From Fragilaria crotonensis (taxonomy: Eukaryota; Bacillariophyta; Fragilariophyceae; Fragilariales; Fragilariaceae), in assembly GCA_022925895.1 (NCBI GenBank), contig JAKSYS010000222.1:1-64000 (forward strand): a stretch of DNA of 64,000 nucleotides. Direction: 5' to 3'. The notes under the pieces are model-generated. The model was not told where the DNA came from, did no database searches, and was given only the letters and a program-made list of their open reading frames with translations. Made by a program: the position numbers and the translations under genes. Shown here one piece after another: positions 9,658-20,839 of the stretch (position 1 is its first letter; each line of letters opens with the position of its first letter).

Positions 9658-11352
9658 ATGAAGTTTGCATTCGCACCGTTGCTTGTGGTCGCCCTCTTGG
9701 GGCTCAAGACTGTCGTGCCAGTCCATGGTCAGCAGAGGCAGCCCTTCGACGACAGCCGAAAGCCCGTCCATAAAGCCTTCAACAAAATAGACGCCACCGG
9801 AGGATTTGAACAGGACAAGTACATCGTAGGATACAAGAACCAATTGGGGCTTGAAACGGTTAGGTCCGAATCCGGAGCCGTCCGCCTCAACTTACCATAC
9901 GTCAAGGCTGTCGCAGCAACAATGACCCGGAGCCAAGCCGAGGCCCTCAAACTTAACCCGAACATTGCGTATGTTGAGTACGACTACAAGCTCTATCCCA
10001 TCGGCCTTCGCGGTGGCGGTACTAACTCCGTCCCATCGTTGCCGCATCATAGGAGGCTCGCCGAGGTCAAACCATATGGCATTGGGATGGTCCAAGCTGA
10101 CCAGCTATCCTTCAATACCACGTCCCCTGTCAAAGTTTGCATTATCGACACTGGCTACAACTTTGGCCACGAAGACCTTCCCACAAGCGGTGTCAAGGGC
10201 TGGTCTGATGTTGGAGCAGGTATCTGGTCCAAAGATGGGTATGGCCATGGCACGCATGTCGCTGGGACTATCGCTGCTATCGGTAATAATGGTAAGGGCG
10301 TCATCGGCGTTAGTCCTGGCGTTAAGCTCCACATCGCGCGGGTGTTTGATGATGATGCTGGGTGGGCGTACTCGTCCGATCTTGTTGGAGCTCTGAATTC
10401 TTGCAGAGCTGCGGGTGCCAACATCGTCAGCATGAGCATTGGGAGGGGTGGTCCCCCAAGCATTACTGAAGCAAATGCCTTCGATGCTCTGAGCAAGGCG
10501 GGCATGCTCTCAGTTGCAGCCGCCGGGAATGACGGAGACTACTTCTACTCTTATCCCGCTTCGTACAGCTCCGTCGTTTCCGTTGCCGCCATTGACTCAA
10601 GCAAGACTGTCGCTTACTTTTCCCAGTATAACGATCAGGTGGATTTGGCGGCTCCGGGTGTCGATGTCCGCTCGACCGTGCCAATGGGCATGGGGTTGGC
10701 GGAAGCATCGTTAGTCGTTGGCGCGACAGGTTACACGGTCACGACAATCTTGGGCTCTGAGATCAGGACAGCCACCGGTCCTCTGTTCGTATGCAGCCTA
10801 GGAGACTGTGAAGGTGCTTCCGGCAAAGTTTGCCTCATCAAGCGTGAGGATAGTTATTTGGATTCGAAGGTCGACGAATGCGCGTTTTGGGATGGCATTG
10901 CTGTCATCATCTACAATAATCAAGCCGGTGAATTTGTTGGTGAACTTTATTACTACGCCAGTATCCCTGTTGTCAGCACGTCCGACACAGATGGCGCAGC
11001 ACTGTTGAATATGGCGGGCACATCAGCCACTATTTCTTTTTCACCGAGTAATTATGACAGCTACAGTGGCACTTCCATGGCGACGCCACACGTGTCTGGT
11101 GTGGCGGCTCTGGTCTGGAGCCGCTACCCTGCCTGCACCAAAGACAACATCCTTAATGCCCTTTTCGTCACTGCGATGGACCTGGGTACAAAAGGGAGGG
11201 ACGACTTTTATGGTCACGGCCTCGTCCAAGCCAAGGCGGCCTCTGACTTCTTGTCAAAGGGCTGCTGTACTGCAAGAGGTGGACCATGTAGGGTTGGCTT
11301 AAACTGCTGCAGTGGTACCTGCCAAGGAGGAAACAAGCCGACTTGCAAGTAG
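9658..11352 (+). CDS. Secreted subtilisin-like serine protease (S8) with PA insert and Cys-rich tail
   Basis: 564 residues, ATG at 9658, single exon. Residues 1-24 are a signal peptide ending VPVHG. Residues about 50-115 look like an inhibitor I9 propeptide (DKYIVGYK, LNPNIAYVEYD). The catalytic domain has all key residues: Asp164 in CIIDTGYNF, His197 in GHGTHVAGT, oxyanion Asn291 in AAAGND, and Ser473 in GTSMATPHVSG. Residues about 355-450 form a PA-type insert (GKVCLIKRED, CAFWDGIAVIIYNN, IPVVST) that typically guides substrate access. The last 30 residues are a Cys-rich module (CC, C, CC, C, C) resembling a cystine-knot fold. A complete propeptide and triad imply an active extracellular endopeptidase. 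An AATAAA-like signal follows near 11410. It is divergently placed from the Hint-domain gene. Confidence 0.93.
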   Translation: MKFAFAPLLVVALLGLKTVVPVHGQQRQPFDDSRKPVHKAFNKIDATGGFEQDKYIVGYKNQLGLETVRSESGAVRLNLPYVKAVAATMTRSQAEALKLNPNIAYVEYDYKLYPIGLRGGGTNSVPSLPHHRRLAEVKPYGIGMVQADQLSFNTTSPVKVCIIDTGYNFGHEDLPTSGVKGWSDVGAGIWSKDGYGHGTHVAGTIAAIGNNGKGVIGVSPGVKLHIARVFDDDAGWAYSSDLVGALNSCRAAGANIVSMSIGRGGPPSITEANAFDALSKAGMLSVAAAGNDGDYFYSYPASYSSVVSVAAIDSSKTVAYFSQYNDQVDLAAPGVDVRSTVPMGMGLAEASLVVGATGYTVTTILGSEIRTATGPLFVCSLGDCEGASGKVCLIKREDSYLDSKVDECAFWDGIAVIIYNNQAGEFVGELYYYASIPVVSTSDTDGAALLNMAGTSATISFSPSNYDSYSGTSMATPHVSGVAALVWSRYPACTKDNILNALFVTAMDLGTKGRDDFYGHGLVQAKAASDFLSKGCCTARGGPCRVGLNCCSGTCQGGNKPTCK

Positions 11353-12214
11353 TTTCCACCTTGATCCAGTGCATCAGTGTCTTTACATTTCTGATATGTG
11401 TCCTTGAAGAAAAATAAACGCAAAGCTTCCCTTGGTTCAAATAGTTAAAAAGATAATCAGAACCAGTGAAAGTCATCTGGCACTCTCTTGCTTTTACTTT
11501 GTTCTCCAGACTCTGAACTAACTAAACTCCTCAATTTGTCGCCATGTCAATCGTCATCGTTTTTAGACAGTAATCGTTCTTGCGTCGTTTGGCAACAACA
11601 CACTACCAGTCTCATCCATGAGATTGAAGACGACAGTAATAGGGAATCGACTAGTAGCTAGAGTTCAAACATACACGAGTATACTATGCACTCATCACTA
11701 CTGCGCCTTTCGTTGGTTTTAGTGTTGCCGCGAGCAAGATTGTTTTTAATAAATGGGATGACATAGAATACTGCACCTACCGTATCGATTATCAATGGTA
11801 TGTACAAGATACGACGGTAGGGGGTACCATATTATGAGAGATGACTGAGACATCACACAGTATGTTGATGATCAACTATAAAGAATAATTCATAGATAGC
11901 TTTTGACATGCTTATTATCAATGGATTGTTGTGATCATGGAATTTTATCAGTTTATCAGACCCAACGTTGCCATCCGGTCGATATTGTGGGAGAATCTCG
12001 CCCGATCTCCTCATCATGGTCAAAGATGAACCACATGAATAATATGTCGGGATTTGATTCATACGAATCAAATAAAGATTCGTATGGATCCAGACAAACG
12101 AGTGTGTCACAGAGCAGATGTTCAAGATAACGGCCTGTGATTCCTCAATCTCCTAAATAACATTGGCAAGTCACATATATGTTCAAAACTTAAAATGCCG
12201 ATACTGTAATTCCG
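11353..12214. other. Intergenic, no gene seen
   Basis: Nothing protein-like on either strand. The only clear structure is a perfect 10-bp inverted repeat, CATACGAATC and GATTCGTATG, around a 7-nt loop at 12060-12086. Confidence 0.6.
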
Positions 12215-12913
12215 GTCATGTCCATGTGGGGCCGCGCACGGAAATGCTGTCGCCATATTGCAGCACGATAAGGTTGATGTGAACGCCAAAATGTGAGCGT
12301 GGGGATTCACAGCCTTGATGTTGGCCTGTCTAAGAGGTCACACTGATGTTGCTGTCGCCATAGTTGATCACGTAAGGGTGGACGTCCATGCCAAGGATAA
12401 AACAGTGGTTCCACTGCCCTTGAATTGGCATGTCTCAGGATGGGCACATGTAAATTGTTCGGAACGTTGCGATAACACCCCAAAATCACTTGTTTGAACC
12501 AGTCCCTCGTCTTAGCGAGTGCATCGGGTCATGTCGAAGTGGTTCGTGAGCTTCTGATGCACGCCAAGTTAAATGTGAATGCAAAATGTGGCAACGGCCG
12601 AACAGCATTGTACATGGCGAGCTACAGGGGCGACTGTGATGTTGTTCGCGAGCTCATGAAACACGATAACTTGGATGTGAATGTGGCTACACTGCCCTCA
12701 TCTGGGCCACGCTTGCTTGGTAACCATTTGGATGTGGTTGGTGAGCTGCTGCAGCACGACAAGCTGGATATTAATGCCAAGAATTTGGCAGGGTCGACTG
12801 CACTCGACATTGCTCGCAATTGTGAGATGTTTGATATAATGAATTGTCTCGAAGGCCATATTAAATGCATATCGAATCGCCAATGGGTTAGAAGTACTGC
12901 GGAAGCAATTTAG
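12215..12913 (+). pseudogene. Decayed ankyrin-repeat gene copy
   Basis: This is the paralog of the ankyrin gene at the left edge. The 5' part (12215-12490) still spells HDKVDVNAK- and LMLACLRGHTDVAV-like stretches but switches frame several times. From 12494 one frame runs to 12913 with SLVLASASGHVEVVRELL, NGRTALYMASYRGD and AGSTALDIARNCEM. One repeat is damaged: the GYTALMWATLGG of the paralog became VATLPSSGPRLLGN by a shift. The first in-frame ATG leaves about three repeats. It lies tail to tail with the DUF726 gene, mirroring the arrangement at 0-2.9 kb. Confidence 0.75.
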
Positions 12914-13100
12914 TGCACGGTGAAGTTCCATTCATTCATGCCAAGACAGAGAGCAAAGTCGAAGGGAGGACGAGACATGATGAGCAACATGGATAAGATG
13001 ACCGATATCAACAGCACCTAACTCTGTTTCTTGCCAGACACTAAGAAGAGTTGGTAGTACATGTTTGGTCATGATGTATATCCTAATAGTACTTCCTTAT

Positions 13101-16100
13101 TCACTTAATACTCTCCACCGCGACCGTGCTTCCGACCTTGTGGCAAGGCTCGCCGTATCCAATTTCATGCAAGATATGAGGAACGGCCAACGGATACTGT
13201 CCATGCGTGGGTGCCAAATGTGAGACCTCATAATTCTCAACACCTTCAATGTCTGGAATTCCATGAACTCCGCAGGTTCTACTGACGCCGTTCCAACAAC
13301 GAATATTAATCATGTAACTCAAAATCCAATCAGATTTGTTGTGGCAATTGATTAAGCGACCACCCACTAGCTCACGAACTGAGATCCATTCCTTTGCGAC
13401 CATCAGCATGGGCATGCCAATCAGAACAACATCCTCCACAATGCTCGCAGGTTCTCTCTTGTACACGACGCTGGCTTCTTGTTTCTTTTGGCGCATTCGT
13501 CGTCGACGCGCGATCCAACTTGTTTTCTTCTTTGCGCTACCGATTGTTTCCTCCTCGTCTTCCTCGTCTTCATCGTCAGGAACAACGGCGTCCTTGGCCT
13601 TTGTGGGACGCTGTTGCTCTTCCCATACGGCTTGATGTCGGATCAATTCCAAAAGACAGCTGAATATGACTCGAGCACCAAAGGAATAACCCACCAATGA
13701 CACCGGCCGATGTTCGTCACTCTCGAGCAAACACCGGGCCAGTTCGAGTCCTGCCTTGTCGGATCGAAACGAAATCAATTGGTAGGGATCGTCAATGACA
13801 CCTGTTGCAGTCGACAGAGCGGAGGGGAGGGCAATGGCAGCGCCCACAGAACCGTGCAACACTGCTCGTTTCAAAACTTCTCTTGACAATTGACTGCTCA
13901 CTTCCAACACCAACACTTCCACGACCTTGCACAATTTCAATAAAAAGGGGGTTTCCCAAGTGATCGTGTACATTTCACCACTGTAGTTGGCCTCCCAATC
14001 CCACACCATGAGGGTCTTTTGTTGCGTGGCGGGTTTGGCACTTTTGGAGTTGGGATCAGCGGAATCACTTTCAGATTCGCGTTCGCTTTCCTCGATCACT
14101 TTGCTATCGAGGGGTTGACTCGCTTTGTTCGCCGTCGATCGAATCCATTCTACCACGCTCATCTATCATTTCACCTTTTTGTTCCAAAACAGTATTCGCC
14201 TTGCGATTGTCAGACTCGTTGGTCGCGTCGACAGGGAATTCGCTCGTTGGGACATCCGCAGTTGCGTTCGTATTGTCAGTCGAGGATTCCGAGCTAACGT
14301 CCACAGTCGTTTCGTGCGTCGCACAATCCTCCTTTCTCATTTCTTCATTGGAATCAAAAGAGTCCTCCACTGATTTTGGAGCATTGTTAAGATTCGAATT
14401 TCGATTTGAAGAATGGCAGCCATTTCCAGATTCTTGCATGGCTTCCAATGTTTCCAAATTCATCTGTGCAAACATTTCAGCATTCATGCGTTCCATTTGT
14501 TGCAACATGGTATTAGCCTCATAGATTCGTTCCATTTCCTTGGCATGATCTTTCAAATTGGAGGCCACAAATGCTGGAATCGTCTCAGTGGTCATTTCGT
14601 CTGGAAATAACTGTTCCGGTGTCTTTTCAAACGGAACCAAGTGATTGGGATCATAATCGTACTTTTGTTTCAATCGTTCCCACAAATCAGCTTCCTGACC
14701 CTTGTTGGATTTTAGTAAAATTTTGGCAAATCGTATTTTATCTGGAGCATGGACAGCAAAGAATCGTTGCAAGAGTTCCAAATAATCATCACTGGGTGGA
14801 TCGTCGGCATGCACTCCAAAGGGTGTTTGAAAGTCTTGTTTGGATCGGAGCCACCCACTAACGCACACGGTGGCATGCAAACCACGAATTGTTGGATCAG
14901 CATTTGGTGTGGCTGCTGCTGCTTGCTGTTTTTGTTTTCTCTCGTCTTGACTCGCAGTGTGAATTCCCGTCTCCTTCCGTATCCTCCATTCACTCAATCC
15001 ATCGGTTCGTCGTTTCATTTTGTAGGCAGTCAATCCACCTCCGACGACACCAAACATACTGGCCAACGCCGCTGTCGATGTCAAGGTGACGGCAATCGCA
15101 CCAGCCGTGTGGGTGGCAACACAGAGAGCCGAAACGGCAGCCGCGAGGGCAGGTGCAGCCAATCCTCCCGTCACGGCAAACAATCCACCCACTACCAGTG
15201 TGACGGATGATATTTGTAGACTGCGAATAATGACTTGTTTCTTATTGGGAGAGGCTCTTGTGGCAGAAGGATTTTTAGATGCAGCAGCTGCAGCTTCGGC
15301 CGCTTGTTGTTGCTGTTGTTGGAGCTGCAATTCGTTGGCAATCAATACATGAAGAATGTCTGTGGCAATCGTCTTTTCCAATAATTCAAATCGTTCCTTG
15401 GCAATTTGAGTTGGTGTCAATGGGAGAGTAATGGCCGAATTGAACAACAATTCTTCCTCATCGTCGTCATCATTCGTAGTATTAGTACTTGATGAAGCCG
15501 TTCCTGCTGTTGTTGTTGGATCGGTTGCCTTGACATGTTCCTTGGTGATGCTGTAAAGTGAACGGGCAGGTGACACCTCTGGTAGGGGTTCATCACGATA
15601 TGTATCTTGAAGGATTGACGAGCATGCCGTCTTGATGACATTACGGATCCTGGCATCGTAATTTCCCTTGGAAAGTAGCAAGATATTGGAAAGCAATAGG
15701 GATATGCATCCAATGGGGTCTTGAATGCGAGTTGTACTAGTCGAAGTAGTTGATTCTCCAATGGTATCGTCCTTTGGAGAATTGTTGTCGTATGGTACAG
15801 GGTCATTTGTTGTCATGGAAGCAATGGCGACTGCTTCATGCAAATCGGCCAGCGGCAACAACAAGGAGGCTGATAGAATGGGCAAGAGTTCCATCCGCAT
15901 GTAATCAATTTGTCGTCCACGCAATCCCACCGTCGAGGCTTCGGGATACTGATCCTTCATAACACGTCCACGCCAATTGGTGGGACGTGTATCTGGCAAG
16001 TATTGCAAGGAACGGATCCGTCCATGAACGATGCGTTCCAATTCATGATAGAGAAGTAGACGATCCTGTTTCGATGGTAATTCCATTAATGTAGTTGTTT

Positions 16101-16134
16101 CTGTCACTTCTGCCGCTGGCGTGCTGGATTCCAT
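13101..16134 (-). CDS. DUF726 (TMCO4-like) membrane alpha/beta-hydrolase, reading frame interrupted
   Basis: Frame 1 (ATG 16134, to 14104) carries an N-terminal helical region, a Gln/Ala-rich stretch, and a hydrophobic block at residues about 300-375 (VTLVVGGLFAVTGGLAAPAL then FGVVGGGLTAYKM). ATVCVSGWLRSKQDF follows, and then a Ser/Asp-rich insert. Frame 2 (14162 to 13101) supplies LMVWDWEANYSGEMYTITWE, DPYQLISFRSDK, the nucleophile elbow VGYSFGARVIFS, EDVVLIGMPM and the family's end. Both halves are needed for one DUF726 protein, a family of membrane hydrolases related to human TMCO4 and yeast YFL034W. The frames overlap by 59 nt in the poorly conserved insert. No good GT-AG pair spans them, so I infer a small indel near 14120-14160 rather than an intron. 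Substrate unknown. A dead copy of the 3' part lies at 2057-2905. Confidence 0.8.
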
Positions 16135-17405
16135 GGTTGCAATGGGATGCGATTTGGTTGCTTCCAGCTTGAGGGTGTAAACTGTTCTTGCAACACAACG
16201 ACCACTGAGCTATATTGTCTGATGATCTTATCCCTGGTGTAAGTAGGATCAAGGTTATCTAATAAAGTACTCCACAGACTACGAAAGTAGTTCAATAATT
16301 TTGCATCATCAACATCACATTTGCGAATGCAACAATGTGCTCGATGCTGTAATGACTGCTCTCTGACGTGAACTAATGCCGGTACATACTAGTAGTAGAG
16401 CTTGTAGGCGTGCACGTACACGACGTGCGATATGCGATATCCACATATCCACCACCCTCGCCCTCTTGTTGTATGTGGGAAACAACTTGCAAAATCCTTT
16501 GAGCATCATGTGTATGGAGTCTACTCACAACTTTGTACGCAAATACATGCCTCTCTTCATATATATTCTGATGTTTCTTCAGTACGAATACACGAAATCA
16601 ATCTTATAATGAGCTTTGGTATTCATTTATTAAAATATCATGATGCCATATGATTGGTTTTCCTCCGTACATTTCAATGAGCAGGCCGGCGCCATCGAGC
16701 CATCTCAACGGCTCGCTCTTCGTTTTTGCAGCGATATAGTACGAGCATCTCTGGTACAATAGAGGGTTGTACACTGGAACAACGAAATCTGACATCCGCG
16801 TGCACAATTTTATGGTGACCGTGTGCCAATGTGTGATTTAGGACTGTATACATATATGAATATGTGATGTTAGTCGTGCTGTTCGTTCCAGTACCGATTT
16901 CTCCAGTACTCCAGTAATGTACGATACTACTTGAAATACTGTATGATCCGCTGTTAAACAGTACTCGAGTACGGTACAGGCTACAGTACGATCTGCTCTA
17001 AATACTGTATGATCTGGTTTTGGTACGCAGTATCATACGGTAGTAGGCATACGTCAGTCATCCCGAACGCCATCCAAAAAATGGTGCCACGGCGATGCGA
17101 AGCCCTGACTCTGTTGGAAAGATTCGCAAACATCAGATGATTTTGCTGTCGTCTGTTGTGTAGTATAGAGTCCAGATTACAGATCATCGTTCCCTTTTGC
17201 AGCTCATAACGCTGCTTTCGTTACTCTTGAACTTTTGCTACATAGTTCTTGAACTACAGAGTAGAACGCATCCATCATCATCACTTGGAGAAAGAGTGTA
17301 GAGTCCAACAAACGAGCATCATATAAAGGCAATCACACAACGTCACAGCCCAACAAAAAGACATCAACAAACGACAAGACTACTGATTGATCCATTATAT
17401 ACAGT
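16135..17405. other. Intergenic region between divergent DUF726 and CYP38 genes
   Basis: No gene is visible. 16860-17040 is dense in TACAGTA, AGTACTG and TACTGTA words, as are other spacers in this window. A TATA-like box for the downstream gene is listed separately. Confidence 0.6.
17322..17327 (+). promoter_or_regulatory. TATA-like box of the CYP38-type gene
   Basis: TATAAA in CATATAAAGGC, 84 bp upstream of the ATG at 17406. Confidence 0.4.
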
Positions 17406-19099
17406 ATGCGCTTTCACGTTCATGGTCTCGCCATTATTTGGTCGGTCGCATCGATTGTAATGACAACTCCAACTCTTGCGTTTGCTCCCAATATTGTAAC
17501 GACGAATACAGCTACAAAAGCCATGAGATTTTCTCATTCCAGACTCTTGGCGCATCACAATCACCACAATGATGTCAAGAGTGCTGACAACAATAACAAC
17601 GTTTTTGTCAATGCCATGAAACAATGGACCATGGCAGCCATGGTGGCTACAACGATTTGGGCAAGTCCAGCCGCCATGGCTCCTTTTGCCGCCACACATG
17701 CCGCATTCCAGGACAATGCAATCATCAACAACATGGGTGTTGCCAGTGCCAAGGACAAGGCATCTGGAAGTGGGTCTCGTGTCAACAAAGATCCAGAATC
17801 GTTACTCCGATATGGATTGCCGATTCAAAATAAGGAGGTGAGTTTGGAACGCACACACACTTTTGATGTTCTTCTTGCTCGCAACGCCCTGCTATTTCAT
17901 GATTAATCATCAATTTCGACATTCATTCTGTATTCCCTCTCACGAAATTCATACATTCTTCCCCGTTCAGGTCCGCCAACTCCAGGGTGTCATTGAATTG
18001 ATCAATACTGACATTTCCTCGAAACGCAAATCGGCGGCACTCGATGGTGTTCAAAAGGCTCGTTTGCTTCTGGGTCCCAAAACGGCTGCAAAAATGGTGG
18101 CATCGTGTCGTGATGCGTCACAGTGTGAGGCACTCGTTGCAACATTGGCTGACAATTTGAAACCACTCGAGGTGGCACTCCAAGATTCCAAGGAAGCATT
18201 CAATGGTTCCGAACAGGAACGTGCTGCACTCGATCAAGCGTATGCGGTTCAAAAGTCCATGACGAAAACTTTGACAGCGTTGGAAGAACAAATGGTACCC
18301 AAGGGATATCAGACGATTGTACCACCCGAATACAACGATTTGCCACAATTGCAGGGACGTGCCACAGTTGAAATGACATTCCAAAAGGAAGACAAGGCAC
18401 CATTCAATGTTCAAGGTGTCAATTATCCCACGGCCAAATTGGTAATGGTTATTGATGGATACAATGGTGCGTATAATCATGTCTCTGTGTTCATCGGTTC
18501 CTTCCGACATGAAACACGAACGTTTGTTCTAATTCTCTCTCGTCCTCTTTCTCAACAATTCAAAACATACAGCGCCCATTACCGGTGGTAACTTTGTCGA
18601 TTTGGTCCAAAAGGGATTCTATACCAACATGAAAATCCAACGTTCCGATGGCTTTGTCGTCCAAACGGGCATACCCGACACTCCCGAGGGTGCCAATGGC
18701 TACGTGGGCACTCCTGGCAAGGCGATTGGTGCCGGCCCCAAGGGCGAACGCTTGATCCCCCTCGAACTGACGCTCGTGGGAGATAAGGGACCACTGTACG
18801 AATCGACCATTGAAGAATACGGTCGTGGAGGAGAAGCAACCGTATTGCCCTTTTCTGCCTACGGGGCCATGGGATGGGCGAGGGAGGAGTACGATCCAAA
18901 TACTGGATCGTCACAATTCTTTTGGTTGTTGTTTGATTCCGATTTGACGCCGGCTGGTAAGAATCTGTTGGATGGAAATTATCCATGCTTTGGATACGTT
19001 GTGGAGGGTGCTGACTTGCTGGCCGATATCAAGGAGGGAGATATCATCACTTCCTGTAAGGTCACGTCCGGTATTGAGAATTTGAAGAAGGGAGCATAA
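17406..19099 (+). CDS. CYP38: Thylakoid-lumen cyclophilin, CYP38/TLP40 type (three exons)
   Basis: Exons 17406-17837, 17971-18466 and 18573-19099 join in frame to 484 residues. The introns are 133 nt (GTGAGT...TTCAG) and 106 nt (GTGCGT...TACAG). The N-terminus is bipartite: a signal peptide ending TLAFAP (the diatom plastid FAP motif), a transit region, then a lumen-transfer segment with a hydrophobic core ending AATHA. Next come LLRYGLPI and a helical domain as in plant CYP38. PPEYNDLPQLQGRA follows, then the cyclophilin domain: VIDGYNAPITGGNFVDLV, IQRSDGFVVQTG, FWLLFDSDLTPAGKN and FGYVVEGADLLADIKEGD. In plants CYP38 assists photosystem II assembly in the lumen and shows little isomerase activity; the same role is inferred here. 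The exon 2/3 junction falls inside DGYN|APITGG, which supports the splice choice. Confidence 0.92.
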
Positions 19100-19412
19100 T
19101 TGATGAAAAGAGCATGACACGAGTCTCTTTCCGCCCACGCACGAGAAAATTAGGTACACTTGGAAGTTGTGACAGGTGGTGATGGATGTGAACGTGTGGT
19201 TTTTCCTTGAGCTTGGATACGATTATACGCAAAATAGAAGCTACGGTATTAGGGTTAGGCTGTCAATTCAACACCGCCTTCCGTGTCTTGTTGATGGTTC
19301 CCAACGTATTTTGGCTGTTCATAGCATTGAACGACCACACTTCTCCGAAGCCGTCGAATAAGGATGTACGTTTCCCCCACTTTTATTGATACTTTCGCAT
19401 CAAACGTGCGGA
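19100..19412. other. Spacer between convergent genes
   Basis: 313 bp between the CYP38-type gene and the minus-strand ankyrin gene; no feature is visible beyond 3' untranslated sequence. Confidence 0.5.
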
Positions 19413-20651
19413 TCAATCTCTTTGCGGTGTGATTGGCATTTCTCCAAAGGGGTATCGGCTCCAGTTCTGACCACTAATAATTAGGGCTCGATCATAATGT
19501 CCATTATTGATGAAAGGGTTCGGGAATCGCTTTCTCCAAGCAACGACACAAGCACCCCTGGCCAACGACGAGGCCGTGCGTCCATAATGATTTCGAGCAT
19601 GGAAATCCACCTTCTCTTCATTCAACAACACACGTACGACTTCCAAACGGTCCCTCATGCTTGCCACCATTAGGGGTGTGAAACCATGATTATCTTTGGC
19701 ATTGACTACAGCAACATCGACGACTGTATCGTGTTTCAGGAACTCGCAAACAACATCCGAATGTCCTTCTTCGCACGCCCAGGAAAAGGCTGCGCGACCC
19801 TCATTACAAGACTCATTCACATTGACCTTTTTGGGATGTTGCAACAAGACACGAACAACTCCCACATGCCCATTCTTACTGGCCATGATGAGGGCTGTGT
19901 ACCCATCATGACAACGGAGGTTCGCATCAATATTCGGGTGTTTCAACAACACCCGAACCACATCCCAATGGGCCTTGATGCTTGCCACAATGAGGGCGGT
20001 GTAACCATCATGCTTGTCTTGGATATTAACATCCACAATTACGTGCGTATCATCATCATCATCAACATCTGCAGCAGCAGCTTTCGACCACAAACATGAC
20101 GACAACAGTTCGTTTACAACCTCCAAATGGCCTAGAAGGCATGCCACCATTAGAGGTGTGACACGACTACTATCGGTACGGTTCACATCCAGTGTCTTGT
20201 CTTTTAATAATTCACGCACGATCTGTACATGACCACCCTGGCACGCTTGGAACAGGGCCGCAGTAGAAGGTGTTGTTCTGGTGTTGCCGTGATTGTTGAT
20301 GACACCATCGACAGGATTAACATTGATATCCTTCACATGATCAAGATGATTGCTGCTGTAGTTGTTGGATTGTAACGGAAACTCATAAGGCTCATCCACA
20401 TTATCATCCGTAGAAAATTGATTCAACATTCGGTTGTCATTGTTATCGCTATTGTCGTCCGTTATGATGATCCACTCATCATCATTGACGGTAGAATGGG
20501 CACTCTCGTACTCGTTAACGTTGTTTTCTTCGATTTCTGAGAAATCTGTATCAAAGTTGTCTTCATCATCAAAGTTATTATTGCTATTGAGCTCCAGTGA
20601 GCTGGACAATCCCAGTCGCAGTGGCTTGGTAGATTGTATGTTTTCGGACAT
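19413..20651 (-). CDS. Ankyrin-repeat protein with acidic disordered N-terminus and AIM-like motifs
   Basis: 412 residues from ATG at 20651; the frame is open further upstream but without an ATG. Residues 1-125 are acidic and Asn/Asp-rich and contain two strings that fit the Atg8-interacting (AIM/LIR) pattern, DTDFSEI (Phe37) and DDEWIII (Trp60). From about residue 128 there are seven ankyrin repeats, for example TAALFQACQGGHVQIVRELL, GYTALIVASIKAHWDVVRVL and GFTPLMVASMRDRLEVVRVL. One repeat carries a polyAla/polyAsp insertion. The C-terminal 45 residues are basic and not repeat-like. Function is unknown; an adaptor role is the family default. Unlike other ankyrin loci in this window, the frame is intact. 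Confidence 0.82.
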   Translation of the reverse strand: MSENIQSTKPLRLGLSSSLELNSNNNFDDEDNFDTDFSEIEENNVNEYESAHSTVNDDEWIIITDDNSDNNDNRMLNQFSTDDNVDEPYEFPLQSNNYSSNHLDHVKDINVNPVDGVINNHGNTRTTPSTAALFQACQGGHVQIVRELLKDKTLDVNRTDSSRVTPLMVACLLGHLEVVNELLSSCLWSKAAAADVDDDDDTHVIVDVNIQDKHDGYTALIVASIKAHWDVVRVLLKHPNIDANLRCHDGYTALIMASKNGHVGVVRVLLQHPKKVNVNESCNEGRAAFSWACEEGHSDVVCEFLKHDTVVDVAVVNAKDNHGFTPLMVASMRDRLEVVRVLLNEEKVDFHARNHYGRTASSLARGACVVAWRKRFPNPFINNGHYDRALIISGQNWSRYPFGEMPITPQRD

Positions 20652-20839
20652 GGTCAACAGACGTGATCTTATGTGATATGGTAGCAGAAGCAGCAGCTTA
20701 GAATCGACCAAGGAAGCAGCTTCAGTGGTAAATAAACAAGCTACTTGGAGTGCAGAATTAGGATGTGTGTCATATGCGACACCAGGAGTTGTATCTTTTA
20801 CTTCCGGTAGAATTTGGGGGTTCGCTGTAAGGTGGGGAG

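Noticed and set aside
14104-14162. Short intron explaining the DUF726 frame change
   Set aside because: The only GT-AG pairs that fit phase are about 25 nt apart or have poor donors; a small indel is simpler.
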